NCBI GenBank assembly: GCA_963576475.1
Contig: OY754972.1
Coordinates: forward strand, 8,819,562 to 8,883,561
Origin: Molanna angustata
Lineage: Eukaryota; Arthropoda; Insecta; Trichoptera; Molannidae
DNA: 64,000 nucleotides
Direction: 5' to 3'
The notes under the pieces were generated by a model. The model ran no database searches. It had not been told where the DNA came from and saw nothing but the letters and a program-made list of their open reading frames with translations. Below, one piece after another: positions 21,488 through 32,844 of the stretch (positions are counted from its first letter, which is position 1; every line of letters begins with the position of its first letter). A program made the translations under genes and the position numbers.

Positions 21488-22081
21488 TAGATTGATCTCG
21501 GTTATGATCCGGTAATTTCCTTCACAACGGAGCGTACTCAAGTTGTGAGGCTATGTGTTTGTGTGTCTGTGTAGTTGTGTGTAGTTGTTTAAAGTGGTAC
21601 CTGTAGAAATTTTCTGACTATTGTGCATGTGTTGATAATTGTAGTTTTTTGTATGTTGGTGATTACGTATGGGGGTAACTTTAGTATGTCTATATTTTAT
21701 TTGGAGAGTTTTTGGTATGATGCCTGTAGACGATAATATTATTGGGACTATTGTTACTTTTTCTTGTTTCCACTGTGATTTTATCTGTTCTGCTAAAGGT
21801 ATGTATTTATCTATTTTTTCTAAATGTTTCTTTTGTAGATTTGCTGTATTTGGTAGGTATCGATATTTCTATTAGATATGTGTGTTTATGTATTTTGTCA
21901 ATTAATGTAATGTCTGGTCGGTTATGTAGGTTTGTTCTGTCTGTGATTATGTCTCTATTCCAGTATAGTTTGTAGTTATCATTTTCTGTTACAGCTGGGG
22001 GTGTGTATTGATACCACTTGGGGTGTGTTTCGATAAGTTTATGTTTGTGGGCTAGTTCCAAATATATGTGTTTGCAGATGT
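21488..22081 (-). mobile_element. LINE fragment with PD-(D/E)xK-like endonuclease end, Dong/R4-like
   Basis: The minus-strand ORF 22061-21807 contains YWNRDIITDRTNLHNRPDIT and LIDKIHKHTYLIEISIP, a pattern like the C-terminal restriction-type endonuclease of R2/R4/Dong LINEs. After a frameshift near 21830 it continues HLEKIDKYIPLAEQIKSQWK and VPIILSSTGIIPKTL. Another shift leads to TTIINTCTIVRKFL and a stop near 21598. TAA repeats flank both ends (21464-21485 and 22082-22105), as expected for Dong, which inserts in TAA repeats. Clade assignment is inferred. Confidence 0.65.
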
Positions 22082-22112
22082 TTATTATTATTATTATTAT
22101 TATTTATTTGAT
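22082..22112. repeat. TTA microsatellite
   Basis: About eight TTA units bordering the Dong-like fragment on its 5' side. Confidence 0.85.
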
Positions 22113-22829
22113 CGTTTCCCCAGAAACGCAGGCATCCAAGACAGCTGGCAATCCGCCTCTGAAGAAGGAAATTGACGCAGGTCAAAATGCTTAAATAAGA
22201 GAAAGTTGAATTTAATCATTTCATTGAATCAACCGATTGCACAATTCACATGTTATTGCCATAAAACTGACTAATTGTTACAATTATTAACTAATTTAAT
22301 AAGTTGATTGCCATAAATAATATTTATGCTCAAACACCTGATCCCGATTTCCACCCCTTCTCCTTGTCCTTTCGCGATCCTCTTTTTATTACAATGAAGT
22401 GTTTTTTTTTTTTTAGCTTTATTCTGGGTTCAATGTATTTATCGTTTCTAATTTTATTATTATACTTTGTAATCTGGTTGGTTGGAAGAAATTCCCTAAT
22501 TGCAATAAGACCGCTAGTTCGAAATATATTTGTTTATATTATTACATAAATATAAAAAAATCATAATCATTTTGACAGACTAAATCAATGTTATATAAAT
22601 ATGGTGAAAATTTTCCATACAATATTTGGATATTATGTGGAGTGACTTGGTAGTAAAAAGTATAACGTTAGCCACAACCCACTCGTTATATTGTTATTTT
22701 TGTCATGTTGATACTGGAGGAGTAAAGAACCGGTGAAGGGGTCGGTTGGATTCGACTCTCGGGCAGGCGAAGAGTCCAAGATCTAGATTACATAACCAAC
22801 TAGACAAATAATTTTAGAATTAATAAATT
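22113..22829. other. AT-rich noncoding with small repeat fragments
   Basis: At 22478-22512 a decayed LINE/SINE 3' signature (TTGGAAGAAATTCCCTAATT) appears. At 22645-22700 lies GTGACTTGGTAGT followed by GTTAGCCACAACCCACTCGT, whose reverse complement recurs at 24863-24916. Confidence 0.45.
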
Positions 22830-23333
22830 TTGATGGCTGAGGTTTTAAAATATTCGGGGACTATTGTTAGTGAAGACAATTCATGTCACAGAGTACCGCA
22901 ATGTGATTATACAAGATATCTCAAAAGAAAGTTTATATTGTATTCAGAGCGTTATGTGGAGATGTTAGACGACTTCTTGGTGCCTAAAATGCAAAACTTT
23001 CCTGGCTATAACCAAAAAACATGGTCCCAGCAGAACGGAGCAACGTCACACACGTCCAATACATCTCTGCCACGAATTTGTGAAATTTCCCCCACCTGTC
23101 CACCTGTCGAGCCGTCATTAAGTAATTTGACTGTTAGATTAAATGAGTACTGCGAACGCGAGGGTCTACATTGGGACGATATTATTTTTTTTAAGAAACA
23201 AATTCCCAAATTGTGTACTTTAATAATAAATAAACATTTTTTCGATACACGGCTTACTTTTTTTTCAATCGATCCACTAAATATAAACTTTATTTTGAGA
23301 TACCCTGTATTATTGTCAAAATACACATTGTAA
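22830..23333 (+). pseudogene. Degenerate DDE transposase fragment (IS630/Tc1-mariner group)
   Basis: The 167-residue ORF contains SERYVEMLDDFLVPKMQN and WSQQNGATSHTSN. Active relatives have a WFQQDGATSHT-type motif whose D is the second catalytic acid. Here it is N, so catalysis should be lost. The region that should hold the third acid is missing; the frame runs into unrelated sequence and ends ...LNINFILRYPVLL. Upstream of SERY the sequence does not match the family. I infer a scrambled remnant that is open by chance. Confidence 0.6.
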
Positions 23334-24020
23334 TGAAGGTATATTTCATTAAGTCTGGTTGGTTGGGAAAATGCCGTTTGACAAATGCCCCTAATTATGT
23401 TATGTAAAAAAAGTTATAAATAATTATTTGAACCATCAATATTGATGAAATGAATACTAAATATTACCTCTGATATGGAAATAAAATGAGGCGACTGTAC
23501 CCTCTGTTTTATTGTCACGAAGAATATCTCATTTCAAAATAGATTATATTTTACATGTGATTTATGAATGACATTTGGATACACATTCCGGTCATCTATT
23601 TCCAATTCCGATACACAAAATCATGCCTAGCTTCTGTGGGGTGATGGAAGGGGATGGATGCGAGGCTAAGGGGGGGGGAGGATATAATGGGTTGTGGGGG
23701 GAAAGGGTTGCACGAGAAGGGGGAGTGTTATGGTTCACTGTAAATTATAATATGTAGAGATATCATCGAATTGGATATTTCCAAAGAGTAAGCAAAATAA
23801 TAATGTTATTTCGAGACGTTCATAAATTTGAAGATGTCAATGGAGGCGAAAGTTATCGTTATTATTATTATTATTATTATGTATTTTAGTTTCATTACCG
23901 CATTAGATATATGCAAATGGATATTAGTTACAAGTATTATGGTATATATATAAATAAATGAATAAATTGTCGAGAAAAAACATTAAATGTGACATTATTT
24001 AAATTACCCTTTGTATCATG
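23334..24020. other. Noncoding with a G-rich tract and TTA repeats
   Basis: The stretch 23636-23725 has runs of 4-9 G on the plus strand, including nine G at about 23671-23680, in an otherwise AT-rich region; a G-quadruplex is possible. A TTA microsatellite lies at 23860-23880. The small ORF at 23575-23757 is Gly-rich and doubtful. Confidence 0.5.
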
Positions 24021-24021
24021 T

Positions 24022-24052
<31 letters not shown>

Positions 24053-24165
24053 TTATATATACGCCCTTAATAGGGCATTTACAAAAAAATACAGGATAAA
24101 TAGAACAATGTAGGCACAACAAAATAACAATAAGTGTAAATACATCGATTATTGATCTTATAGAT
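24022..24165 (-). mobile_element. Retroelement 3' end with hairpin and TTTA tail
   Basis: About seven or eight TTTA units (24022-24052) are the tail of a minus-strand insertion. The hairpin GCCCTTAATAGGGC lies at 24064-24077 next to the tail. Confidence 0.55.
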
Positions 24166-24167
24166 TG

Positions 24168-24577
24168 TTATACATACATACATACATACCATCACGCCAT
24201 GTCCCTTGCGGGGTAGGCAGAGAGAACCGAACGCCACATTTTTCTATCCTGGCACGCATCCCTCGCCTCGTCCACATTCATGCATCGTCTCATACATGTT
24301 CGTCTATTGCTCACACTTCTAACATTTCCGTCTTTCAATATTTCGTTCACATGGTCGTGCCATCCCTTTCTTGGGCGTCCCCGACCTCTCATTCCATTCC
24401 TTTCCGCTCTGTATATTTTCTTCGTCAGGAGCTCCTCATTCATTCTCCCCATGTGACCAAACCATCTCAATGTGTTTACTTTCATTCTAGTAATGACATC
24501 TTTCTTAATCTTACATTCTTTCCTTATATCCTCGTTTCTTACCCGGTCATACATCGTTCTATTACAAATCCTTCTTA
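24168..24577 (-). mobile_element. RTE-like LINE 3' end (family A)
   Basis: The uninterrupted minus-strand frame reads TMYDRVRNEDIRKECKIKKD, VNTLRWFGHMGRMNEELLTK, GMRGRGRPRKGWHDHVNEIL and MWRSVLSAYPARDMA. The frame opens at a truncated 5' end (24577) and reads through to the terminal CATA repeats at 24168-24188. It is nearly identical to 62612-63100, so this family was active recently. Confidence 0.9.
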
Positions 24578-25224
24578 ACGATTGACTAACGATTGATTAA
24601 CTCAAGATTGTAATTATATATAAAATATTTTATAGTACTGTGGATAATTATTTATTATCAAATACTGTGTATCATAAACAACAAAGGCGGGTTTATGGCC
24701 ATAAGGCAATCACTTTCAAACCAATCAGCTCGCATAGCTGAGGTAATTTTTCATACTACTCGCATAGTTTGCGGTCTGCATACTTGTATGAAAAACGACC
24801 TCTGCTATTCGAGCTAAGCAAAACTAACTAGGCTTAACTTTTGGTCGGCAACATTAAAAAACATAAAAAAACGAGTGGGTTGTAGCCAACGCTAAACTCC
24901 TCACTACCAAGTCACTGTACAAAGTATTTAAATTTTGTATGAAAATCTTTTCAGCATTTTGATAATTCTTAAATGCCATTTTATGAAAGTGATGTGCCTT
25001 TTTATAAAAAAATAAATATATCAAATTTCAAGTTTCAAGTCTTGTCATTTTACATATTTTTGTCAGTTATTAAAAATGAGAAGCACTGATCAGATATCCA
25101 TCAAAATCAAATGGGTTCTAAGCGAGTATTAGATATACAAATTTGCAAAATTTGTATAGAATCGATGAAAATTACAATGTATTGGTACTTATTATTATAC
25201 ATATAAAATTTATAAATAATAATA
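24578..25224. other. AT-rich noncoding
   Basis: The only recognisable piece is the minus-strand copy of the GTTGGCTACAACCCACTCGT word at about 24863-24916. Confidence 0.4.
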
Positions 25225-25450
25225 TGAGAACCGAGAAATCAGGCACCTACAGGGCTTACGACCTGTCACTTTTAACAATTCACTAATAACGTATTTTTTA
25301 TTGACTTCCCTTATCAACCCAAATTTTGAATATTTCATAAATTACGTTGAATACCATTTTTCAAACACATTGGTTAAATATTTTTTCGTCAATTTCGTCT
25401 ATAAAACATTTCAATGGTGCATTTTTTGGTTATGAAAAATAAGATCTGGC
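25225..25450 (+). repeat. Interspersed repeat H, copy 2
   Basis: It has GCACCTACAGGGCTTACGAC then CTGTCA, CAATTCACTAATAA and CTTCCCTTATCAA, in the same order as at 28500, 33905 and 57045. It is noncoding and diverged. Confidence 0.6.
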
Positions 25451-25875
25451 ATGATTCTTTAGATTAGAGGGTGAAGATTGAAGTATTGAGTGGGTATTGA
25501 ACACAACATGAGATAGGTATTTGAGTAACACCATTTTGCGTTACTAAAATATTATTCGCGAATATATCTCTAGAAATTTGTCTAATGATCCATATATGAT
25601 AAATTTGGATATGCTTTTTAGTCAATGTGGAAATCATATTATGCGAAAGTAATGGTTACTTAATATCCATATACGTTTTGACTGAAGAATACACGAAATG
25701 AAGGATATGAATCTATGTCTTGAAGAATCAATCTTTATTTTTTTGAATTAGCTCCATCGGCTCAAAAATATGTAGGTATGTTCAGAGAAAACGTGGGTTA
25801 TTTTTACACAAAATGCCAAGCAAACAATGACTAATTAATTAATTATTAATTTAGTAGATCCATTCATACAGTTCA
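25451..25875. other. AT-rich noncoding
   Basis: Nothing recognised. Confidence 0.4.
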
Positions 25876-26145
25876 TTAAAATAAGAAGACTGCAATGGCC
25901 AGAGAGCCATGTCTACAGGATAAGTTATGATCGTACATCAAACAAGGTTTTAAAAACCACACTAGACGGAAGAAGAAGCAGAGGCACACCAAAAATGAGT
26001 TGGCTGGACGATGTGGAGGCTGATGTACGAGAGCTGGGCCTTACCAACTGGAAGAGAGCCGCAGAGTGCAGGGAAGAATGGCGACGGATTCTGAAGGAGG
26101 CCAAGGCCCACAACGGGCTGTAGGGCCAATGATGATGATGATGAT
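25876..26145 (+). mobile_element. LINE 3' terminus with ATG tail
   Basis: One plus frame reads RRLQWPESHVYRISYDRTSN, TTLDGRRSRGTPKMSWLDDV, LGLTNWKRAAECREEWRRIL and EAKAHNGL then stop at about 26121, followed by an ATG repeat. The GRRxRGxPxxxWxDD pattern is the C-terminal end of an endonuclease/RT LINE. It is related to the minus-strand copy at 26995. Confidence 0.85.
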
Positions 26146-26335
26146 TCCCAATCACGGTAGGTGGGATAACCAGTGACATGTTAGCGGGTTTGCATTCCAT
26201 TTATCAACCACAAACCAACCTCGTCCACCTAAAAAAGACACCACATTCAGAATGGGTGATTGACCTTATTGCTGATCTGAGCGAGATATTATAATGACAC
26301 CCAAAAATGACGATAGATATAGAAACAGTATATTG
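26146..26335 (-). repeat. Interspersed repeat X, copy 2
   Basis: It carries CCCAATCACGGTAGGTGGGA, the ACATTCAGAATGGGTGATTG block and ACACCCAAAAATGACGAT, in the order of copy 1 at 9905. It is more diverged. Confidence 0.5.
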
Positions 26336-26337
26336 AT

Positions 26338-26645
26338 TTCTTCTTCTTCTTCCTCTCTTTCAAGGCATGTTGGCCTGCGCCAGTTTTCTCCCGAGACGTG
26401 GTTGACAGCTGTCCTTCCATCTCCTTGGAGAACATCCTGGGGTTAGCTTTCTTGAGAAACATTATCCACGTTGACGGTTCTTGAATCTGTCATTCTGTCT
26501 CGACACGCGTTCGTTCCAGAAACTTCGTCTCTGTCGACCCCATATTACGATGTCTTCACCAGCTCACAGCCATCGGATCTCTGTCTTTTGCCAGCGGTGC
26601 TTCTGAGTACCTTCTTTCCCCGGCTAGAAGGTTTTTGATGAACAC
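26338..26645 (-). mobile_element. LINE 3' terminus with GAA tail
   Basis: The minus-strand frame ends GCSPRRWKDSCQPRLGRKLA then QANMP and stop at about 26362. GAA repeats follow (26338-26355 as CTT on plus). The upstream frame is broken. Confidence 0.7.
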
Positions 26646-26797
26646 AGTGTATATATTTAAACTTCTACAATACAAATATAGGTTATTTCTCTCCCATTCC
26701 TCGCTTCATCAGAACTTACAACTCACTTCATCTTACGCATAATATCGATATTTTCTCAAATTCTAAAAAGACATTGAAAATCCACATAATTTCTCAA

Positions 26798-26930
26798 TTC
26801 TTCTTCTTCTTATATTAGATCGTAGATCTGTTTTTCGAGAAAGCTATTCTTGTTAAGCTGAGGTCCAGCTATCCCTCCACCTCTTCGGTGGTCTTCCGGG
26901 GAGGCGATGCCCTGGTGGGATTTCGTTTGC
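26798..26930 (-). mobile_element. LINE 3' terminus with GAA tail
   Basis: The minus-strand frame reads GHRLPGRPPKRWRDSWTSA and stops, then reaches AAGAAGAAG. The same GRPxKRWRDSWT block is repeated in the tandem array at 53551-54180. Confidence 0.75.
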
Positions 26931-26994
26931 CGCTATGGATGGGATTCGAAATTTCTCAGTTCGTATCCTTTTAATTCTCTTGTTTTATTTTGTG

Positions 26995-27214
26995 TTCTTC
27001 TTCTTCTTCTTCAATGGCTCTACAGCCCATATCGAGCGTTAGCCTCCAGCAACTTCCTTCTCCAACCTCTCCTGTCACCTGCTGCGACCCTCCAGTTTGG
27101 CACATTCAGAAGCTGGGATGCGTCCTTCCCAATATCATCTTCCCATCGCAGCCTCGGTCTCCCGACCTTTCTTTTGCCACCTGGGTGCCCCTCTAAGACT
27201 CTTTTTGTGTTCAA
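26995..27214 (-). mobile_element. LINE 3' terminus with GAA tail
   Basis: The minus-strand ORF reads GKRKVGRPRLRWEDDIGKDA, NWRVAAGDRRGWRRKLLEAN and ARYGL then stop, followed by six GAA units. It is 5'-truncated and otherwise intact. Confidence 0.85.
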
Positions 27215-27346
27215 TTAATGTTTAATCTTAAATCTAAGGTTCTAAACTAACTGTGTAATTTCCAGTCGCAACATGACATGATATAAAATAGACAATGCCC
27301 AATGATAGTGTAGTGCAGATAGAAATAAAATTACCCACACCATACG

Positions 27347-27460
27347 TATTTTGTCTACTTATAACTATTTTGTCTACTTATAACTATTTTGTCTACTTAT
27401 AAATATTTTGTCTACTTATAACTATTTTGTCTACTTATAACTATTTTGTATACTTATAAC
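27347..27460. repeat. 19-bp minisatellite, six copies
   Basis: TATTTTGTCTACTTATAAC is repeated six times without gaps. Differences are single bases in copies 3 and 6. Confidence 0.95.
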
Positions 27461-28051
27461 TATTGGGCAATCTAGCCTGTATCTATGCTAAACAAAATAA
27501 AATAATATAAAAAACAATACAGAAAAATTACATTTTGTTTATTTATATAGGTAGGTACCTATTGTGCAATATTTTGAATTCAACATATCAAACCTAGACA
27601 GAATCACGTTACTCATCAGACAAGAGTAATGTGACTTTTGGCAGACTTGCTAATTACGTATTCCAAATTAACCCGTTCATCTCCCGACGACTGACGGTGA
27701 TTCCCTCTCATTTCAAATAAAGGCTGTAACGAGCCGTGCATCATTAATAATTCTCACACGATCTCGCTAATAGTCTGACGATGTTATTTAACATCATTGT
27801 CATGGGGCGTAACTCTGAGAGAGTGAGTTTTGAAATATTATTAATTACTGCCCCCGGCTGTAAAGGGGTTACGAGTTCCCCAACCGGGACCATTTTCATT
27901 CGCAAAGTTTGCTAATAGCTTTGAGGGCGAAACGAAAATGAACATGAAAATTAGTGAAAATTTGACTACGCAAATGAACACACAATGATACATTTGTATG
28001 GACAAAATGAACACTTGTTTTAGACAAAATAAATCATTTATTTTATTTACA
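27461..28051. other. AT-rich noncoding
   Basis: A slightly GC-richer patch at 27845-27935 has a minus-strand ORF with no recognisable domain. Confidence 0.4.
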
Positions 28052-28285
28052 TACATACATACCATCACGGCATATTCCACAGTGTGAAATTACCAGCGAC
28101 AGGTGTGCGGGTGTGAATGAAATTATAAAATGAGGTACGACACATGTGTGTATTACTCACATACCAGTACATTCAGAATCGGTGTTGAACCTCGTTGCTG
28201 ATTTATATGTAAGATAGACACCCGAAACGATCATAATTTAAAAGAGTGGAAACACTATTCAAAGCCGGTGTTTCACAGGAAAATT
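28052..28285 (-). repeat. Interspersed repeat X, copy 3
   Basis: On plus it starts CATACATACCATCACGGCAT, then CCACAGTGTG, CGACAGGTGTGCGGGTGTG, ACATTCAGAATCGGTG and GACACCCGAAACGATC, as in copy 1. Read as minus, it ends in the CGTGATGGTATGTATG terminus shared with the family A LINE. Confidence 0.65.
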
Positions 28286-28394
28286 TGTTTTATTTCATTT
28301 TTGTTATTTTTATTAGTTATTAACAAGGTATAAAAGTTATAATAATATATGTATACAAGAATAAAGAAAAAACTCTACATAGTTTTATTTTAAT

Positions 28395-28760
28395 TGCTTA
28401 TACGCAAACATAAGATTTTATTTTGCCCTGTCGGGAGTCAAATGATATTTATTTTTACTGACAAACTTTATGACATCTCAATAGAGACGAAGTTGGGATA
28501 TTATAGAAGAACCAGGAACTCAAGGCACCTGCAGGGCTTACGACCTGTCATCGGCTGGTTTTCGTGATCACTTTATGCGCTTGCGCAACGTTCACTAATT
28601 ATGCCTTCTTATTGAGTTTCCTTATCTTCAATAATTGGCGTTAAAAAAAAGGTTTTTTCGTTACTTCATAGATGGAAATAGTATAATTCCTTATTTTCAG
28701 TTGAATTGTTATTCATTATTCAAATATATATGGAACATTCAAAAATTACATTGATTAGCG
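28395..28760 (+). repeat. Interspersed repeat H, copy 3
   Basis: The order is CTGTCGGGAGTCAAATGATA, ATCTCAATAGAGACGAAGTT, GGGCTTACGACCTGTCATCG, GCGCTTGCGCAACGTTCACT and then CATAGATGGAAAT. It matches the arms of the fold-back at 56974-57780. Confidence 0.75.
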
Positions 28761-29040
28761 TCAATAAAAATTACGTCAGAGCATTTTTCACCCGACAATT
28801 TTACCGTTTAGCGTTGTTTTAGCGTTTGGTGCGATCACTCGACGCTCAATCTGAACGACACAAAGTGCATGTCTTTCGAGTGTTTGTTTCGGGTCATAAT
28901 GAACGGCTTAAACTGTCACTAAGTGCACTCTGCGTTCATTGTGAACACAGCCCAGAGTCGCAATCATGGCGACTGATGACTAGAGCCCGAATTTATAAAA
29001 TATAGGTACCTACTAAAAATTTTCCCAATGCTTAGCATGT
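28761..29040. other. AT-rich noncoding
   Basis: A slightly GC-richer patch at 28800-28980 with no recognisable coding. Confidence 0.35.
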
Positions 29041-29046
29041 CAATTT

Positions 29047-29508
29047 TATTTTTTTTATTTTTATTAAATTCACAATACATATACAAAATATAAAACAATC
29101 AAACTATATAGAAAAGATGAACAATAAGAAAAAACACATTTCCCTTCACCAGAGTGCAAGCACTCGTGTGTAAAGGAGACAATTTAATACAAAAGACACA
29201 AAATATTATTTATACATAATTACCTATTACCTATACAAAAAGAAGTATATATAATTTACATATCAGTCAAATAATAAGTTTAATTTATTCTTTATTTTTC
29301 TTTAAAATTTATTATATTCAATTGCCAGTCTCAAATATTTTTCAAGTTGGTTGAACCACACCACCCCATTGTAAGTGTAGTAGTGTTGTGCAAAACTTGT
29401 ATGTGCTAACGGGGTACACAGTTGACCCACTAAATTATGTCTATCACTCGCCACACGTACAAAGGCATGGTGCGACCTTCCAATGTCCTTATGTATTTGA
29501 AATAACAC
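29047..29508 (-). mobile_element. LINE C-terminal region plus 3' UTR
   Basis: The minus-strand ORF 29508-29302 reads MLFQIHKDIGRSHHAFVRVA, AHTSFAQHYYTYNGVVWFNQ and LEKYLRLAIEYNKF. It matches 5969-6277 (+). The stem-loop with AGTGCTTGCACT lies at about 29147-29183, and the poly(A), seen as T-rich text, at about 29047-29063. Confidence 0.75.
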
Positions 29509-30594
29509 ATTTTTTTATAAATGCTTTTAAAAGAAAATTCAATACATTTCTGTGTGCTAAGTATCGACTTGAGCACTGAGAATGGTTTATAAATACGGCT
29601 CTAGAAGACCCGACCCCGGCGATGAACTACGATAGATGGGAAAGATATGAGTGAAAAAAAAACAATTTAATTTAGAAATATGTACCTAGATATTTTCTTT
29701 TAAAGCATTAACTTTCTTCACTCTTATATTAATTTATTTGTAAATCATGAAAGGTAAAAAATAAAATGATTCATGATCCTGTCACGTACTCCCCCACGTT
29801 ATATTATTTATCAATGAATTAAGCAAAGTGACCGTTACAAATTGGTTGGTAGTGTGTGCCAGAAGGCATTGTCCATCCCCCGGATCGAGTGGTCGGCCAT
29901 CACACCAATTATTTGTCTATGGATTACATAACTGGAGGGAGGTGTGTGAGTATTAACACTTTCGAGGAATGGAGGAATATACCTACCAATATTTATTTAT
30001 TGATTTTGAACAAAATTTAAATAAAATCTAGGCAAAGCAGATTTAGAAGATACTTTTTGTTGTGGTCCATCTCATCTTCATAAAACATATACGAAGTACA
30101 TTTCTCATATACCATAAATATTGAATTCATGGAGCCCCATAGGTAGGATATTTTTATCAGTAGACATAATGCTTCATATAAAAATAAACCTACTTCAAAA
30201 TGAATGTGTGTCAAGATAGGAATTGGATATGTTTGCATCGAGTTTTTAAATATTTAAAAAAAAATGAGAATTTGTCGGATGTTTAATCTGTGCTCTGTTC
30301 TGTTGTGCACATCTTAAACTTTTTAATTGTGCCCCTTTAACTAATTTTAATTTATTATTATACATGCATTGAGACTCGTGAAGTATAAATCATAATATAA
30401 GTTTCTAGTGGTCGATGCTTCCCCCACTCCCCTCCCTACCTCTCTCCTTTCCCATCCTGTTTTCATAATTGTTAATAAATGTGTATGTACTTAATATATT
30501 TAGAATACTATAATTGGCAACATAAAATAATCTCTGTTTATTTGTTCAAATCTTTATTGTATTGCTGTTGTATTCTATAAAATAAAATAAATAA
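29509..30594. other. AT-rich noncoding
   Basis: No supported features. The tail-like AAATAAAATAAATAAAAAAT at about 30575 precedes the LINE terminus at 30600. Confidence 0.4.
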
Positions 30595-30597
30595 AAA

Positions 30598-30648
30598 ATA
30601 TCTCTGCCTACCCTATGAGGGACATGGCGTGATGGTATGTATGTATGA
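30598..30648 (+). mobile_element. Family A LINE terminus only
   Basis: ATCTCTGCCTACCCTATGAG then GGACATGGCGTGATGGTATG and TATG repeats. About 50 bases remain, an extreme 5' truncation. Confidence 0.75.
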
Positions 30649-30714
30649 AGTAATATTATCTTTCATACAAGTCGCCTATACAAAATTCATGATTTCTGAT
30701 GTTTCACATCAAAT

Positions 30715-31140
30715 GATAATTCTCTTAGCTTAGTTAAAATGGATGCACTTCAGAAGTAGTCCCTTTCTAAAGAAATATTATCTAATCATGGATACGGACG
30801 TGGTAAAGAATTATTTTTAATTCCAGGCGACTTAGGAAATTGAAGAATTTGATAATTGATTCTCATGAGTTCTAACATCAGAACTCGATAAAATTTGTAT
30901 GTGTAATCACCTCTGAAGCACTCCCTTTCTATTAAAAAAATAATTATTAAAATCGGATGATGTAGTAAAGAATTACTATCGCAGAAGTGAAAACTTAAGA
31001 GTTTGGTGATTTTCTCATAAATTCTATGATCAAATCTTGACCAAATTGAAATGGGACCAATCTGAAGATACTCCCTTTATAATGAAAAAAGAATAATCGC
31101 AATCGGACATTGTGGAAAAAAGTTATTCGCTGAATATATG
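30715..31140 (+). repeat. Tandem array, three diverged ~155-bp units
   Basis: The block CTTCAGAAG or CTCTGAAG or ATCTGAAG, then CTCCCTTTCTA..GAAAA, then ATCGGA..ATGTGG.AAAGAATTA, occurs at about 30748, 30910 and 31058. A minus-strand copy is at 43425-43600. I do not recognise the family. Confidence 0.6.
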
Positions 31141-31820
31141 TACAATAAAATTTTTTTTATGATGATTAAACAATAGATTTATAAATTTACATATCCTAGT
31201 AAACAACAAAAAATTTTACGGAGTAATTCTAGATTTTCCAATCTATGATAACAAAATTGGATGGCAAAAATTTTTAAGCTTAAATTTCTAATTTTGGTCT
31301 CAGAAATAGAATCAGGCACAAATAAGTCATTACATAACATCGTTTACCAGCGGTACAAAAAAATAGTAAATTTACTCTATTAACACTATGAAATTCTATC
31401 TTCGTCGTGCGATATTAGGTGTCCCCAACGCCAGATAACACCTGAGCGCTCAACAATTATATATTACCATTTTATTTGCATTTTATAATTTCATTGAACG
31501 GTTCTGAATGTGTTTTGGTTGGTACCTACAAAATTATTCAAAGGGTTGTAAGGAACTTGCAACACGGAACACTGATGAGATGACCACTGGTCAAGGATTA
31601 GTCAAATAATATCCTCGTAATTAATCGCTGCTTATTTGCACACCCTTGTAAAGAGGGATAGGTATGGTATTTGCGTTTTTAGCCACATAGAAAGGCTCTG
31701 AGAATATTCCATGTGTCACAGATTCAAATGCAAACATAATCAATTTAATAATGAAAAATGCAAGTTTTTTGTTTTTGTTAATGCTTTGATGAAAATGTAA
31801 AAAAATATACACCTAAGATA
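31141..31820. other. AT-rich noncoding
   Basis: Nothing recognised. Confidence 0.4.
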
Positions 31821-31875
31821 TATTCCATCACGTTATGTCCCTAATGGGGTGGATTGAGAGAAACGAATTCCATAT
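31821..31875 (-). mobile_element. Family A LINE terminus only, decayed
   Basis: TTCCATCACGTTATGTCCCT then AATGGGGTGGATTGAGAGAA is the plus view of the minus-strand terminus at 24190 and 62615. Confidence 0.55.
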
Positions 31876-32272
31876 AAATATATCGTTGCAAACACTTCAC
31901 TGTTCACTTATCAATAATCTTTCAATAGTTAGCAAGTGTCAATTGATTGAATGTAAAAGTTATCTCAAAACAACTTTAACCCGTCACGTGGGTACGCAGA
32001 TTCCAAAATTTGGTTTTTGCTTGGTTAGTATATTATTTGCAAACAGCTCCCCTCTACGGTGAAAAGTCTCAAGAAGTTTGATGGAATCTATATACTATGA
32101 TGCGGCAGATACCTTCTCGATCTTCGTTTCCCTCTTTGTCATTCCTACCTTTTATATTTTGCTGTCGCTGTTTTCTGTCCAGGACAAATCAATAAATAAA
32201 TATTATAACTATTGTGATTCTTCTCCCTAATAATACTTCCTGTATTGACTATTGGGGTCGGCTCTTCTCGTC
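31876..32272. other. AT-rich noncoding
   Basis: Nothing recognised. Confidence 0.4.
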
Positions 32273-32790
32273 CTCAGGCTGTATACTCTGTGGTTTTCAT
32301 TTGACTTATAATATTCTTCTTCATCTTGCATTCTCTCCTTATGTCATCATTTTTATTCTGTCATATATTGTACCATATGACTCTTTTGCCACGTCCATGT
32401 TTCACTGGCATACCTATGTCAAAGTAAGTACTACAATTGCATTATGTACGGCAATATTGACTTCCGTTGAGATTCTTGGATCAGACATTACTAACTGGTC
32501 TGAGTGCTCCGTTTATTCTATTAACTGCCCTAACTCTTCTTTTAATATATTTATCAGGTCTTCTATTCCGTTCAATTATATCCAAATATAGTATTCCTCT
32601 ACTTGTTCTAGCCATTCGTTCTCTTAATTTTTTCATACGTAGAATTATTTTTTCAGTTTTTTGAATCTTAGACTGAATCACATTCATTCTCAGTCCGTTA
32701 TGCAAGCATTCTTCATACACTTTATCCACTATATACTGAATACTGTTACTCATCCACCTATTTAAACACAATTTGCTTTAAATTGTTTTT
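32273..32790 (-). mobile_element. RTE-like LINE, internal RT fragment (family A)
   Basis: The minus-strand frame 32771-32481 reads DKVYEECLHNGLRMNVIQSK, KLRERMARTSRGILYL, RPDKYIKRRVRAVNRINGAL and RPVSNV. This is the segment just after the RT active site. It continues, frameshifted, toward AVHNAIVVLTLT. It covers sequence upstream of the 62612 copy, overlapping it at the INGALRPV block, so both a 5' and a 3' part are lost. Confidence 0.75.
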
Positions 32791-32844
32791 AATACAAATA
32801 TAATGGCGTATTTATTTCTAAATTTAAATTTCTTTGTTTATACT

